Of a stretch of DNA of 13,960 bases, positions 1 to 6,372 are shown piece by piece. The DNA lies in assembly GCA_022573485.1 (NCBI GenBank), contig JACZTW010000064.1, positions 1-13,960 on the forward strand, in the 5' to 3' direction. The DNA is from Planctomycetota bacterium (GTDB lineage: Bacteria; Planctomycetota; Phycisphaerae; UBA1845; CAIVHJ01). The position numbers were made by a program, and so were the translations under genes. The number at the start of each line of letters is the position of its first letter. The stretch's first letter is position 1. The notes under the pieces are model-generated. The model saw only the letters and a list, made by a program, of their open reading frames with translations. It was not told where the DNA came from and made no database searches.

Positions 1-290
1 GCGCCGTAGTGGCACCCCGCAACGTCGAAACCGCCAAGAAATTGCGTATGCTGATGCCGAAAAGCTTGTTCCTCGTTCCTGGATATGGGGCTCAAGGAAT
101 GTCCGCCGCTGACATTGCCCATTGCTTCCAATCCGACGGGAGCGGCGCGATCGTGAATGCTTCGCGCAGTGTGATTTACGCCTTCGATCAGGCACAATAC
201 AAGCAACAGGGCGAACGTAACTGGACTCAGGCCGTCGAAACTGCCTGCCGGGAGTTTGCCCAAGACATCGCCCAGGCTGTGGGCTTCTGA
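1..290 (+). CDS. pyrF: Orotidine 5'-phosphate decarboxylase, C-terminal part (5' end outside window)
   Basis: This is the last ~95 residues of an OMP decarboxylase, which converts orotidine monophosphate to UMP in the last step of cytoplasmic de novo pyrimidine synthesis. The reading frame is open from base 3 (..AVVAPRN), so the gene begins upstream of the window. The visible segment carries the two C-terminal signatures of the longer, mycobacterial-type subfamily: LFLVPGYGAQG, the phosphate-binding loop after a beta strand, and GAIVNASRSVIYAF, the strand and helix that finish the TIM barrel. The catalytic DxxKxxD site would lie upstream and cannot be seen. The stop codon is 6 bp from the murD start, so the two genes are probably cotranscribed. 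The family call is firm. The subfamily rests on motif resemblance. Confidence 0.9.
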   Translation, partial: AVVAPRNVETAKKLRMLMPKSLFLVPGYGAQGMSAADIAHCFQSDGSGAIVNASRSVIYAFDQAQYKQQGERNWTQAVETACREFAQDIAQAVGF

Positions 291-296
291 CCTTCC

Positions 297-1643
297 ATGT
301 CCCCCACGAACTTCTCAGGAAAAAACGTCGTCGTCATGGGGTTGGGGCGGTTCGGCGGCGGCGTGGGCGTCAGCCGCTGGCTCGCGGAACAGAATGCCAA
401 GGTCATCGTCACCGATTTGGCAAATGAATCGGATCTCGCGTCATCCATCGAAGAACTCCAGGGCCTGCCGATTGAATTCCATCTCGGCGCGCATGATGGG
501 CGCGACCTCGCGGCGGCGGACTTGCTCGTAGTCAACCCCGCAGTCGATAAGGCCAAGTCCGACTTCGTACGTCAGGCACGCACACGGGGCATTCCGATCA
601 CCTCAGAAATCAATCTGTTCGTCGAGCACTGCCCCGCGCGCATCATTGGTATCACCGGCAGTACGGGCAAGAGCACCACCGCTGCCATGATCTTCGATGT
701 GCTCTATGCCCATCTCAGCAGCCTGAACGGATCACCTCACAATGTGTGGCTGGGCGGCAATATCGGCGAGTCTCTGCTGCCGGAACTCGCCCGGATGAGC
801 ACGAGTGACTTTGTCGTGCTGGAGCTGTCCAGCTTCCAGCTTGAGGATCTGGCTTCACTCCAAAGAAGCCCGCACATTGCCGTGGTCACCAACCTCAGTC
901 CCATTCATTTGGACCGCCACGGGACGTTTGAGAACTATCTGCATGCCAAGGCTCAGATCTTCGCCCATCAGGCTTCCGATGACGTTCTGCTGCTCAGCGA
1001 GCAGGCAGCGGGCGTGCTAACGGACAAGCAGATTCCGCTCGGAGGTCAGCGACAGATCATCTATGGACAGGCCGCCGAGCTGGCCGGGCGACTGAATGTA
1101 ATCGGCGAACACAACCAGCACAACGCAACGGCAGCGCTGCACGTCGGGCGGCTACTCGGTCTGTCCGATAGCATCGTCGTCGAGGAACTGTCGAAATTCG
1201 CAGGCCTGCCTCATCGCCTCGAATTTGTTCGTACCTATGAGGATGCGCGTTACTACAACGACTCCAAAGCCACGACTCCACAAGCTACCGCAACCGCACT
1301 GGCGGCTTTTGAGGGAAAGGTGATCCTGATCTGTGGCGGCTGCGATCGGCCCTATGATTACGAACTGCTCGCTTCCGCGATTCGCGAGCGGGCCCGCGCT
1401 GTTATTTGTTTTGGCGAAAACCGCGCCAAGATCGCCACATACATACGCCGCGCCCCCGCCGCAACTCCCCTGCCGACGATCAAATCCGTGCATGAATTCA
1501 ACGGCGGCATCAATCTTGCCCGTCGGCTGGCCCGACCCGGAGAAGTCGTCCTCTTCTCGCCCGCAGCGGCCAGCTATGACGCGTTTGTAAATTATGAGCA
1601 GCGCGGCGATCACTTCAAAACCATTGTGAACAACTGGATATAG
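297..1643 (+). CDS. murD: UDP-N-acetylmuramoyl-L-alanine:D-glutamate ligase (MurD)
   Basis: MurD adds D-glutamate to UDP-MurNAc-L-Ala with ATP in the cytoplasm, the second amino-acid step of peptidoglycan precursor synthesis. The 448-residue length is normal for the family. Visible in order are a glycine-rich N-terminal nucleotide-binding loop (GLGRFGGGVG, 15-24), the Mur P-loop GITGSTGKST (118-127), ELSSFQLED (176-184), NLSPIHLDRHG (199-209), the HNxxN region (272-276), NDSKATTP (321-328), GG-D (347-350), SPAAASYDAF (421-430) and RGDHF (436-440). These cover all three MurD domains. The ATG lies 6 bp after the pyrF stop with no visible Shine-Dalgarno sequence, which fits translational coupling. 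In most bacteria murD sits in the dcw cluster with murF, ftsW and murG; here it pairs with pyrF and is followed by unrelated genes. Confidence 0.95.
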   Translation: MSPTNFSGKNVVVMGLGRFGGGVGVSRWLAEQNAKVIVTDLANESDLASSIEELQGLPIEFHLGAHDGRDLAAADLLVVNPAVDKAKSDFVRQARTRGIPITSEINLFVEHCPARIIGITGSTGKSTTAAMIFDVLYAHLSSLNGSPHNVWLGGNIGESLLPELARMSTSDFVVLELSSFQLEDLASLQRSPHIAVVTNLSPIHLDRHGTFENYLHAKAQIFAHQASDDVLLLSEQAAGVLTDKQIPLGGQRQIIYGQAAELAGRLNVIGEHNQHNATAALHVGRLLGLSDSIVVEELSKFAGLPHRLEFVRTYEDARYYNDSKATTPQATATALAAFEGKVILICGGCDRPYDYELLASAIRERARAVICFGENRAKIATYIRRAPAATPLPTIKSVHEFNGGINLARRLARPGEVVLFSPAAASYDAFVNYEQRGDHFKTIVNNWI

Positions 1644-1744
1644 GGCTTGGCGGTGTCCCATAACAGCCGCCGACGGTCCGACAACCATACCAGTATCAAA
1701 ATCCAAGATTCTGCCACTGCCGTGTTTGGCCGATACAACCGGCG

Positions 1745-3016
1745 ATGAACCCGAAGTCCTTCCAACACAACCATTGCCGATGGTCGATCGGATTGCTGGT
1801 GCTCGTGCTCGGCAGTTGTACGAACTCAGCAAGCAACAACGATACCAGTACTGAGAATCCCGACGCGGAGATGAACGCAAACGACGACGAAAACGATGCG
1901 CCGGCCGGAGACTCCGACGGCGACGGGTTGGTTGATCTCGTCGAGTTCGCCCTTGGCACGGATTTTGAAAATCCGGACACGGACGGCGATGGTCTCAACG
2001 ACGGCGACGAAGTTAAACTCGGTACAGACCCGCTCGATGTAGACACCGACAACGACGGCCTGCTTGACGGCGATGAAGTCCTTGCCGGGACAAGCCCGAC
2101 GGACCGTGATAGCGACGGCGACTTCCTCACGGATTTTCAGGAAATCAGCCTGGGAACGGATCCCTTGCTCAGCGATACCGATGGCGACGGACTCAGCGAT
2201 TTCCAGGAAGTGGAGACCTATCTGACCGACCCGCTGGCCACGGACACCGACAACGACGGAGTCACCGATGGGGATGAAGTTACTGGCGGCACGTCCCCCA
2301 CCGATGCGGATACCGATAAGGATGGCCTGAACGATGGAGACGAAGCGTCCGTGGGCTCCGATCCGCTGGACCCGGACACAGACAACGACGGTGTGCTTGA
2401 CGGCACGGAAGTCGTTCTGGGCACCGACCCGACGAATGCAGATACGGACGGGGACGGAATCAACGACGGGCAGGAAATTTCCGGCGGGACCGATCCGCTC
2501 AATTCAGACACCGACGGTGACGGCATCGCGGATGGCGATGAAATTGACTCCGGCGATAATCCTCTGACCGGCGATGCGGACCTGGACGGCCTGGACGACG
2601 CGACGGAAGCCAGTCTGGGTACCGATCCCAACGACGATGACACTGACAACGACGGCCTGAAGGACGGAGAGGAAGTGAAGCTCAATACCGACCCGCTCGA
2701 TACTGACAGCGATGACGACGGCTTGGGGGATGGCGACGAAGTGCAAATCTACGGCACGGACCCCACGAACCCGGACACGGACGGTGACGGAGTTGATGAT
2801 CTTGATGAAATTGCGAACGGCACGGATCCGCTGGCGACCGATTCCGACGAAGACGGACTGTCCGACGGCGAGGAAGATGACCTGGGCAGCAATCCCTTGA
2901 ATAACGACTCCGACAACGACGGCATCAGCGATGGTGAGGATAATTGTGTACTGAACGCGAACGCTGATCAGGCAGACAGCGACAACGACGGTGTTGGAGA
3001 CGCTTGCGACGCTTGA
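1745..3016 (+). CDS. Secreted lipoprotein of tandem DxDxDG (thrombospondin type 3-like) repeats
   Basis: The 423-residue protein begins with a hydrophobic segment and a lipobox LGSC, so Cys25 is the predicted lipidated residue of the mature protein. An acidic linker (26-55) follows, then 15 units of 22-23 residues (56-387) of the form DTDGDGLxDGDEvxlGTDPLxx. The chain ends with a cap (388-423) holding two further DSDNDG units, Cys401 and Cys421, the usual end of thrombospondin type 3 arrays (DNCxxNxNxDQxDSDNDGVGDACD). In this family the aspartates bind calcium and make a rigid rod, and the two cysteines could form a disulfide. Many planctomycete and other environmental bacterial surface proteins use such arrays as stalks. 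No catalytic domain is present, so a surface stalk or calcium-binding role is inferred. I see no Shine-Dalgarno at the ATG and no clear promoter in the 101-bp gap upstream. Confidence 0.85.
   Translation: MNPKSFQHNHCRWSIGLLVLVLGSCTNSASNNDTSTENPDAEMNANDDENDAPAGDSDGDGLVDLVEFALGTDFENPDTDGDGLNDGDEVKLGTDPLDVDTDNDGLLDGDEVLAGTSPTDRDSDGDFLTDFQEISLGTDPLLSDTDGDGLSDFQEVETYLTDPLATDTDNDGVTDGDEVTGGTSPTDADTDKDGLNDGDEASVGSDPLDPDTDNDGVLDGTEVVLGTDPTNADTDGDGINDGQEISGGTDPLNSDTDGDGIADGDEIDSGDNPLTGDADLDGLDDATEASLGTDPNDDDTDNDGLKDGEEVKLNTDPLDTDSDDDGLGDGDEVQIYGTDPTNPDTDGDGVDDLDEIANGTDPLATDSDEDGLSDGEEDDLGSNPLNNDSDNDGISDGEDNCVLNANADQADSDNDGVGDACDA
1910..3013 (+). repeat. 66-bp tandem coding repeat encoding DxDxDG calcium-binding units
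   Basis: Fifteen consecutive coding units of 66 bp (69 bp in units 5 and 13) are followed by a 69-bp unit and a 39-bp partial unit. Each opens with Asp-Thr/Ser-Asp-x-Asp-Gly and ends near GTDPL. Units share protein sequence strongly but vary at codon third positions. Units 3 and 6 both carry the GTSPTD ending, and units 2 and 12 share EVKL.TDPLD, which hints at past block duplication. Unit 4 has Phe in place of the last Gly of DSDGDG, and unit 11 starts DADLDG. Confidence 0.9.
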
Positions 3017-3078
3017 GATTGGTGCGATTGGGAAGCAACTATGGGGACGTTTGTTGGCAGATGCAACGCCGTCGCCCC

Positions 3079-3107
3079 TTCACAGTCCGACGGGAACGCG
3101 GTATGAT
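3079..3107 (+). promoter_or_regulatory. Candidate sigma-70 promoter of the hydrolase-like lipoprotein
   Basis: TTCACA (3079-3084, 5/6 to the -35 consensus) and TATGAT (3102-3107, 5/6 to the -10) are separated by exactly 17 bp. Transcription would begin near 3114, leaving a leader of about 77 nt before the ATG at 3191. It lies in the 174-bp gap after the repeat lipoprotein, where an independent promoter is plausible. The call is by eye only. Confidence 0.5.
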
Positions 3108-3190
3108 CACGCCGCGCCGAAGATCAGAGAGAGTGACTGAACGGGCGAAGAGGCCCGGCTGAGCCGGACCATGAGAAAATGAGGACGATA

Positions 3191-3982
3191 ATGCGATTTC
3201 GGAACTCCAGTGTTGTGGCCGCCGTAGCGATGATTTTGATCGCCGGCTGCCAGAGCAGTAACCCCAAGGCGGAGCCTTTCGGGAAAACCTACTACCTGGA
3301 CGGCGCGGGCAATCTCGGTTTCGGAACCGCACAGGTTCCTCGCGGATTACAGAAGGCTGGCTACAAGGGCGACGTGGAGGTGTTCATTTGGACCATTTCC
3401 ATGAACCCGCTCATCGACCAGCTCAACATCCTCGGAGCTGCCGAGGCAGCCGGCAGAAGGCTCGCCAAGCGGATCAAGGACTACAAAAAACGTTTCCCAC
3501 AAAACCGTGTCAATATCATTGCCCTCTCCGCGGGAACGGGCGTGGCGGTGTGGGCCTGCGAGAATCTGGACAGCCAATCGCACATCGACAACCTCGTACT
3601 CCTGGGTTCATCGCTTTCGCACAATTACGACATGAGCGAGGCCCTGGCGAACATCAATCGCAACGTCTATGTCTACCACTCGCCGCACGACTCGATTCTC
3701 AGCTCAGTCGAACTGCTGGGGACCATCGACCGCAAAATCGGTGTGAAGTCGGCGGGCCAAGTCGGGCTGAAGCCGCCGGGAGGCTCGGCGGGCAAGATCA
3801 TCAATACGCCGTGGTCGGAAAACTGGCGGATCGTCGGCTGGGCCGGTGGCCATACGGACTGCACCAGCGAGAAATTCGTTCAGCAGGAAATTGCCAAACG
3901 AATACTCACACCCCGGAGTCTGGGCTCCTCAACTCTCGGAGCCTCAAGGATGTTCGTACTGGTGAACTGCGCGCCCCCGTAA
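3191..3982 (+). CDS. Predicted lipoprotein with alpha/beta-hydrolase layout, function unknown
   Basis: The 263-residue protein opens with a basic n-region, a hydrophobic core and the lipobox IAGC, so Cys20 is the predicted lipidation site. The mature part has features of a serine hydrolase: a short YYLDGAGNLGFG strand-loop near 35-46, a nucleophile-elbow-like ALSAGTG with Ser113, an Asp in HSPHDS (Asp167) and a His in GGHTDCT (His221), in the order Ser-Asp-His expected of the fold. The elbow is AxSxG instead of GxSxG, so activity is plausible but unproven, and I cannot name a substrate. Start choice: GAGG at 3181-3184 lies 6 bp before the ATG at 3191. The in-frame ATG at 3179 has no such site and would add MRTI before the signal peptide. 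The last ~20 residues are low-complexity and may be an unstructured tail. It converges with rpsR. Confidence 0.65.
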   Translation: MRFRNSSVVAAVAMILIAGCQSSNPKAEPFGKTYYLDGAGNLGFGTAQVPRGLQKAGYKGDVEVFIWTISMNPLIDQLNILGAAEAAGRRLAKRIKDYKKRFPQNRVNIIALSAGTGVAVWACENLDSQSHIDNLVLLGSSLSHNYDMSEALANINRNVYVYHSPHDSILSSVELLGTIDRKIGVKSAGQVGLKPPGGSAGKIINTPWSENWRIVGWAGGHTDCTSEKFVQQEIAKRILTPRSLGSSTLGASRMFVLVNCAPP

Positions 3983-3993
3983 CCACCGCGCGC

Positions 3994-4018
3994 AAAAAAA
4001 CCGGCTCGAACGAGCCGG
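3994..4018 (-). terminator. Intrinsic terminator of the UPF0434-rpsR operon
   Basis: Read on the minus strand, a stem of at least 7 bp (CCGGCTC/GAGCCGG, 4001-4018, four-base loop) is followed at once by seven T residues (3994-4000). It lies 32 bp beyond the rpsR stop codon. A run of T does not follow the stem on the plus strand, so it serves mainly the minus-strand operon, although the stem could also slow transcription from the hydrolase gene. Confidence 0.85.
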
Positions 4019-4049
4019 GCCGAAGTTTCACAATCTCTCTCCCCTACCG

Positions 4050-4301
4050 TCAAACGCCCTTGTAGGGAATCAATCCCATGAAGCGCGCGTGCTTGATCGC
4101 CTGCTTGACGGCTCGCTGCTCAGAGGCCGAGGTGCCGGCACGCTTGCGGGACATCATCTTGTTGCTGTTGGTCATGAACTTGCGCAGCAGTTCTATCTCC
4201 TTGTAATCCACAACAGGACCGACCCAACCCTTCTCCTTGGTGCGCTCAGGAAATCGGGACTTGGTATGGAAGAACCGCTCTCTCCTTCGTGTCATCGCCA
4301 T
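4050..4301 (-). CDS. rpsR: 30S ribosomal protein bS18
   Basis: The 83-residue product is a normal-length bS18, a small-subunit protein of the platform that contacts bS6 and 16S rRNA. The core is clear: VVDYKEIELLRKFMTNSNK (a 19-residue stretch, about 30-48), the RKRAGTSASEQRAVKQAIKH region typical of S18 and the terminal ARFMGLIPY. The N-terminal segment has no cysteines, so this is the form without a zinc motif. GAGGAG (4310-4315 on the plus-strand numbering) lies 8 bp before the ATG at 4301, which fixes the start; a second ATG two codons inside is less well placed. That ribosome site lies just past the stop of the upstream gene, so the two form an operon. The usual partners rpsF, ssb and rplI are absent here. 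Confidence 0.95.
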   Translation of the reverse strand: MAMTRRRERFFHTKSRFPERTKEKGWVGPVVDYKEIELLRKFMTNSNKMMSRKRAGTSASEQRAVKQAIKHARFMGLIPYKGV

Positions 4302-4309
4302 ATTACGAA

Positions 4310-4315
4310 CTCCTC
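4310..4315 (-). promoter_or_regulatory. Shine-Dalgarno of rpsR
   Basis: GAGGAG on the minus strand, 8 bp before the ATG at 4301, in the 19-bp gap between the UPF0434 stop and rpsR. It supports the first of two nearby ATG codons. Confidence 0.8.
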
Positions 4316-4320
4316 GTCAT

Positions 4321-4536
4321 CTACTGTTTGCGCTGACTCATGACCCTCTCGAACACCTCGGGACTGACGACTTCAGACTCCTCGATCAGCAGATTCGGGA
4401 TACCCTGCCGAATTGCGTATCGCCTTCGCGTCTGAGCATCCGTCGAGTAAAGCCAGTCCCCTTCTTTGACCAATGAAGCCTTGGATTCCGGACAGACCAG
4501 TATCTCAAGCAGCCAAGATTCCACGGGTGGTTTCAC
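4321..4536 (-). CDS. UPF0434/Trm112-like small protein
   Basis: The 71-residue product matches the YcaR/UPF0434 branch of the Trm112 family: WLLEILVCPESKASL, a WLYS strand, then the conserved YAIRQGIPNLLIEES. In eukaryotes and archaea Trm112 activates methyltransferases that act on tRNA, rRNA and a release factor; the bacterial members are mostly uncharacterised. The usual CPxCK zinc-type knuckle here reads CPESK, so only one cysteine remains and metal binding is doubtful. The start is GTG at 4536, supported by AGGGAG 6 bp upstream (4543-4548). It is the first gene of an operon with rpsR, 19 bp downstream, so the pairing may reflect shared expression with translation. Function is not established. 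Confidence 0.8.
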   Translation of the reverse strand: MKPPVESWLLEILVCPESKASLVKEGDWLYSTDAQTRRRYAIRQGIPNLLIEESEVVSPEVFERVMSQRKQ

Positions 4537-4557
4537 AAGGGTCTCCCTGACCGCGCA

Positions 4558-4586
4558 AGTATAGCGGGACCAGGAGGATCATGCAA
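4558..4586 (-). promoter_or_regulatory. Candidate promoter of the UPF0434-rpsR operon
   Basis: On the minus strand TATACT (4558-4563, 5/6 to the -10) is preceded by TTGCAT (4581-4586, first three bases of the -35 conserved) with a 17-bp spacer. The predicted start of transcription near 4551 gives a short leader that still includes the AGGGAG ribosome site. By-eye call. Confidence 0.45.
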
Positions 4587-4673
4587 CCGCCAATGATTCT
4601 TGAAGTAGTAGGCTCCGCGAAGCCGTCTACGCATCCGGGCTCCAAACGAGCACAAGCGTTCGGATCCCGCAAT

Positions 4674-4701
4674 TTGACTTCCCGCTTCCGGAAACTACAG
4701 T
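4674..4701 (+). promoter_or_regulatory. Candidate promoter of the aminopeptidase P gene
   Basis: TTGACT (4674-4679, 5/6) and TACAGT (4696-4701, 4/6) are 16 bp apart. Transcription would start near 4708, downstream of the GTG at 4700 and upstream of the ATG at 4736, so if real it also argues for the later start. The 137-bp gap 4537-4673 between the two divergent genes shows no other gene. Confidence 0.5.
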
Positions 4702-4724
4702 GAAAGCCATTCCCACGCGAAAAC

Positions 4725-4728
4725 GAGG
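4725..4728 (+). promoter_or_regulatory. Shine-Dalgarno deciding the aminopeptidase P start
   Basis: GAGG, 7 bp before the ATG at 4736. The upstream in-frame GTG at 4700 has no comparable site. Confidence 0.6.
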
Positions 4729-4735
4729 CTCAGGC

Positions 4736-5848
4736 ATGGGCAAACAGAAAAAAGCAAAACCCTCCCTGACGATACAAAAGCGTCTCGATCGCTGCCGCGC
4801 GGAACTGCGTCAGCGGGGCATTCCTGCCTACCTCATCACGAGCAGGATGGATCAAATCTACCTGACCGGATTCAACGGTGAAGACGGCGCTGCCCTCATC
4901 ACGTCGCGCGGGGTCCACATAATCACTGACGGCCGTTTTGAAGAGGCATTCCGTTTGCAGATCCCTTGGGCACAAAGACACATGCGGCAGAATTCATTGG
5001 CAGAGACAGTCGCGAAAGTGTGCAGGAAGCTCCGGTTGCCTGAACTCCATTTTCAACCCGATGACGTCACTGTCCAGGAAAACGCCGCCCTGCGCAAGGC
5101 GTGCCGTCCGACGCGGCTCATAGGGGCTCCGCCGATTGTAACCCATATGCGCAGGATCAAGGACCGCAGCGAGCTAAAGAAGTTGCGCCATGCCATTTCG
5201 ATTGCGGAGGCGGCATTCAAGGCAGCGAAACGCAAGATCAAAATCGGCATGACCGAGATCGAGATTGCCGCGTTCCTTGAGTTCGAGATGAAAAAACGCG
5301 GCGCCATGGGCCCCAGCTTTCCCACCATTGTCGCCGAGGGCAAGAACGCTGCCCTTCCGCACGCGGAGCCGGGACAGCGCAGGGTTCGCAGAGGAAGCCT
5401 GATTTTGATCGACTGGGGCGCGATCAGCGAGTATTATTGCAGTGACTTGACCCGCATGTTGTTCGTCGGTAAAATCCCGGCCCGCCTGGCAGAAGTGTAT
5501 CAGATCGTTCTTGAGGCACAGCAGAGAGCGATCGAGTCGATCGCGCCGGGCAAGCGTGTTTGTGACGTTGACGAGGTCGCTCGCGCATATATCGCCCAGA
5601 AGGGCTATGGCGCAGAGTTCAGCCATGGGCTGGGACACGGCATCGGGCTGGACATCCACGAGGATCCACGGGTCAAATACGGTTTCACCGACAGGCTGGA
5701 GGCGGGCATGGTCATGACCATCGAGCCGGGCATTTACCTTCCGGGCATCGGCGGAGTGCGTATCGAGGATGACGTCCTCGTCACCGCCCGAGGCCATGAG
5801 GTGCTCACCCATTTGCCTAAGTCCCTGGCATCGGCGATGATTCAGTAG
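4736..5848 (+). CDS. M24-family aminopeptidase P / Xaa-Pro dipeptidase
   Basis: A creatinase-like N-terminal domain (about 10-130) is followed by a pita-bread M24 metallopeptidase domain. All five dinuclear metal ligands are present: Asp226 (LIDWG), Asp237 (CSDLTRM), His301 (GLGHGIGL), Glu330 (TIEPGIY) and Glu344 (RIEDDV). The supporting histidines of ALPH and DIHE are there as well. Such enzymes cut the bond before proline at a peptide N-terminus, in the cytoplasm, and help recycle proline-containing peptides. The 370-residue length suits the shorter PepQ/YqhT group, but peptidase against dipeptidase activity cannot be told from sequence. ATG 4736 is chosen because GAGG (4725-4728) lies 7 bp before it; a GTG at 4700 would add 12 residues rich in Lys and Arg and overlaps a likely promoter. 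accB begins 61 bp downstream, so it is probably cotranscribed. Confidence 0.9.
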   Translation: MGKQKKAKPSLTIQKRLDRCRAELRQRGIPAYLITSRMDQIYLTGFNGEDGAALITSRGVHIITDGRFEEAFRLQIPWAQRHMRQNSLAETVAKVCRKLRLPELHFQPDDVTVQENAALRKACRPTRLIGAPPIVTHMRRIKDRSELKKLRHAISIAEAAFKAAKRKIKIGMTEIEIAAFLEFEMKKRGAMGPSFPTIVAEGKNAALPHAEPGQRRVRRGSLILIDWGAISEYYCSDLTRMLFVGKIPARLAEVYQIVLEAQQRAIESIAPGKRVCDVDEVARAYIAQKGYGAEFSHGLGHGIGLDIHEDPRVKYGFTDRLEAGMVMTIEPGIYLPGIGGVRIEDDVLVTARGHEVLTHLPKSLASAMIQ

Positions 5849-5897
5849 CCCGCTCGGAACCAGCGCTATGCTGTGCCGGCAGCCGTGCGGGGTTTTC

Positions 5898-5903
5898 AGG
5901 GAG
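5898..5903 (+). promoter_or_regulatory. Shine-Dalgarno deciding a TTG start of accB
   Basis: AGGGAG, 6 bp before TTG at 5910. The only in-frame ATG upstream (5868) has no such site and would prepend a cysteine-rich stretch foreign to AccB. Confidence 0.7.
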
Positions 5904-5909
5904 TGCCCT

Positions 5910-6359
5910 TTGGCAAACATTGATCTCAAGAACATGGAAAAGCTCATCGCCCTGATGGTCGAGAATGACCTCAGCGCGTTGCAGTATGAGCATGGCGATC
6001 TGAAGATTGAACTGAAGCGCGGTTGCGCCGCCCCGCCGACGGCGCTGACTGCGCCGCCGGTCGCCCCGGTGCAAAGCGCCGCCCCGGCGGCGGAACCTCC
6101 GGCAGACGAGAATGCCGGCTTGGTTCCGATCGCATCACCGATGGTCGGAACGTTTTATGCAGCCCCTGATCCCGATTCGCCCCCCTTCATCAGCGTCGGT
6201 GCCACCGTGGGGCCCGACACGGCTGTCTGTTTGATCGAAGCCATGAAGGTCTTCAACGAAATCAAGGCTGAGGTCAGCGGCACAATCGAGAAGATCGCCG
6301 TCAAGAACGCCGAGGCAGTCGAATACGGTCAAGCCCTCTTTTACGTTCGCCCGAGCTAA
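5910..6359 (+). CDS. accB: Biotin carboxyl carrier protein of acetyl-CoA carboxylase
   Basis: AccB carries biotin between the carboxylase and transferase parts of acetyl-CoA carboxylase, the first committed step of fatty-acid synthesis. The 149-residue product has a typical N-terminal helix (MANIDLKNMEKLIALM), a Pro/Ala-rich flexible linker (about 40-66) and a C-terminal biotinyl domain. That domain holds the AccB signature ASPMVGTFY, the PFISVGATV thumb region and the attachment motif EAMKV with biotinylated Lys113. The start is a TTG at 5910, supported by AGGGAG 6 bp upstream and by alignment with the usual AccB N-terminus; the frame stays open to an ATG at 5868. accC follows after 13 bp, so the two are surely one transcription unit. 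The product is certain, the start less so. Confidence 0.93.
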   Translation: MANIDLKNMEKLIALMVENDLSALQYEHGDLKIELKRGCAAPPTALTAPPVAPVQSAAPAAEPPADENAGLVPIASPMVGTFYAAPDPDSPPFISVGATVGPDTAVCLIEAMKVFNEIKAEVSGTIEKIAVKNAEAVEYGQALFYVRPS

Positions 6360-6372
6360 CTCCGACAAAACT

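Noticed and set aside
1152..1880. 242-residue minus-strand frame opposite murD
   Set aside because: It crosses the murD 3' half and the lipoprotein start, both strongly supported on the plus strand.
1910..3013. CRISPR array or non-coding satellite
   Set aside because: The 66-bp periodicity keeps the reading frame, varies at third codon positions and encodes a known calcium-binding repeat; there are no identical repeats with unique spacers.
3388..4065. 225-residue plus-strand frame overlapping the hydrolase gene
   Set aside because: It lies in another frame of a gene with a clear signal peptide and catalytic layout, and its product is rich in Arg, Gln and Pro as expected of a shadow frame.
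4610..4680. tRNA-like sequence (GTTCGGATCC near 4658)
   Set aside because: The T-arm does not pair and no acceptor or anticodon stem could be formed around it.
5174..5947. 257-residue minus-strand frame opposite the aminopeptidase gene
   Set aside because: The opposite strand encodes all five M24 metal ligands. This frame has no domain and ends inside accB leader sequence.
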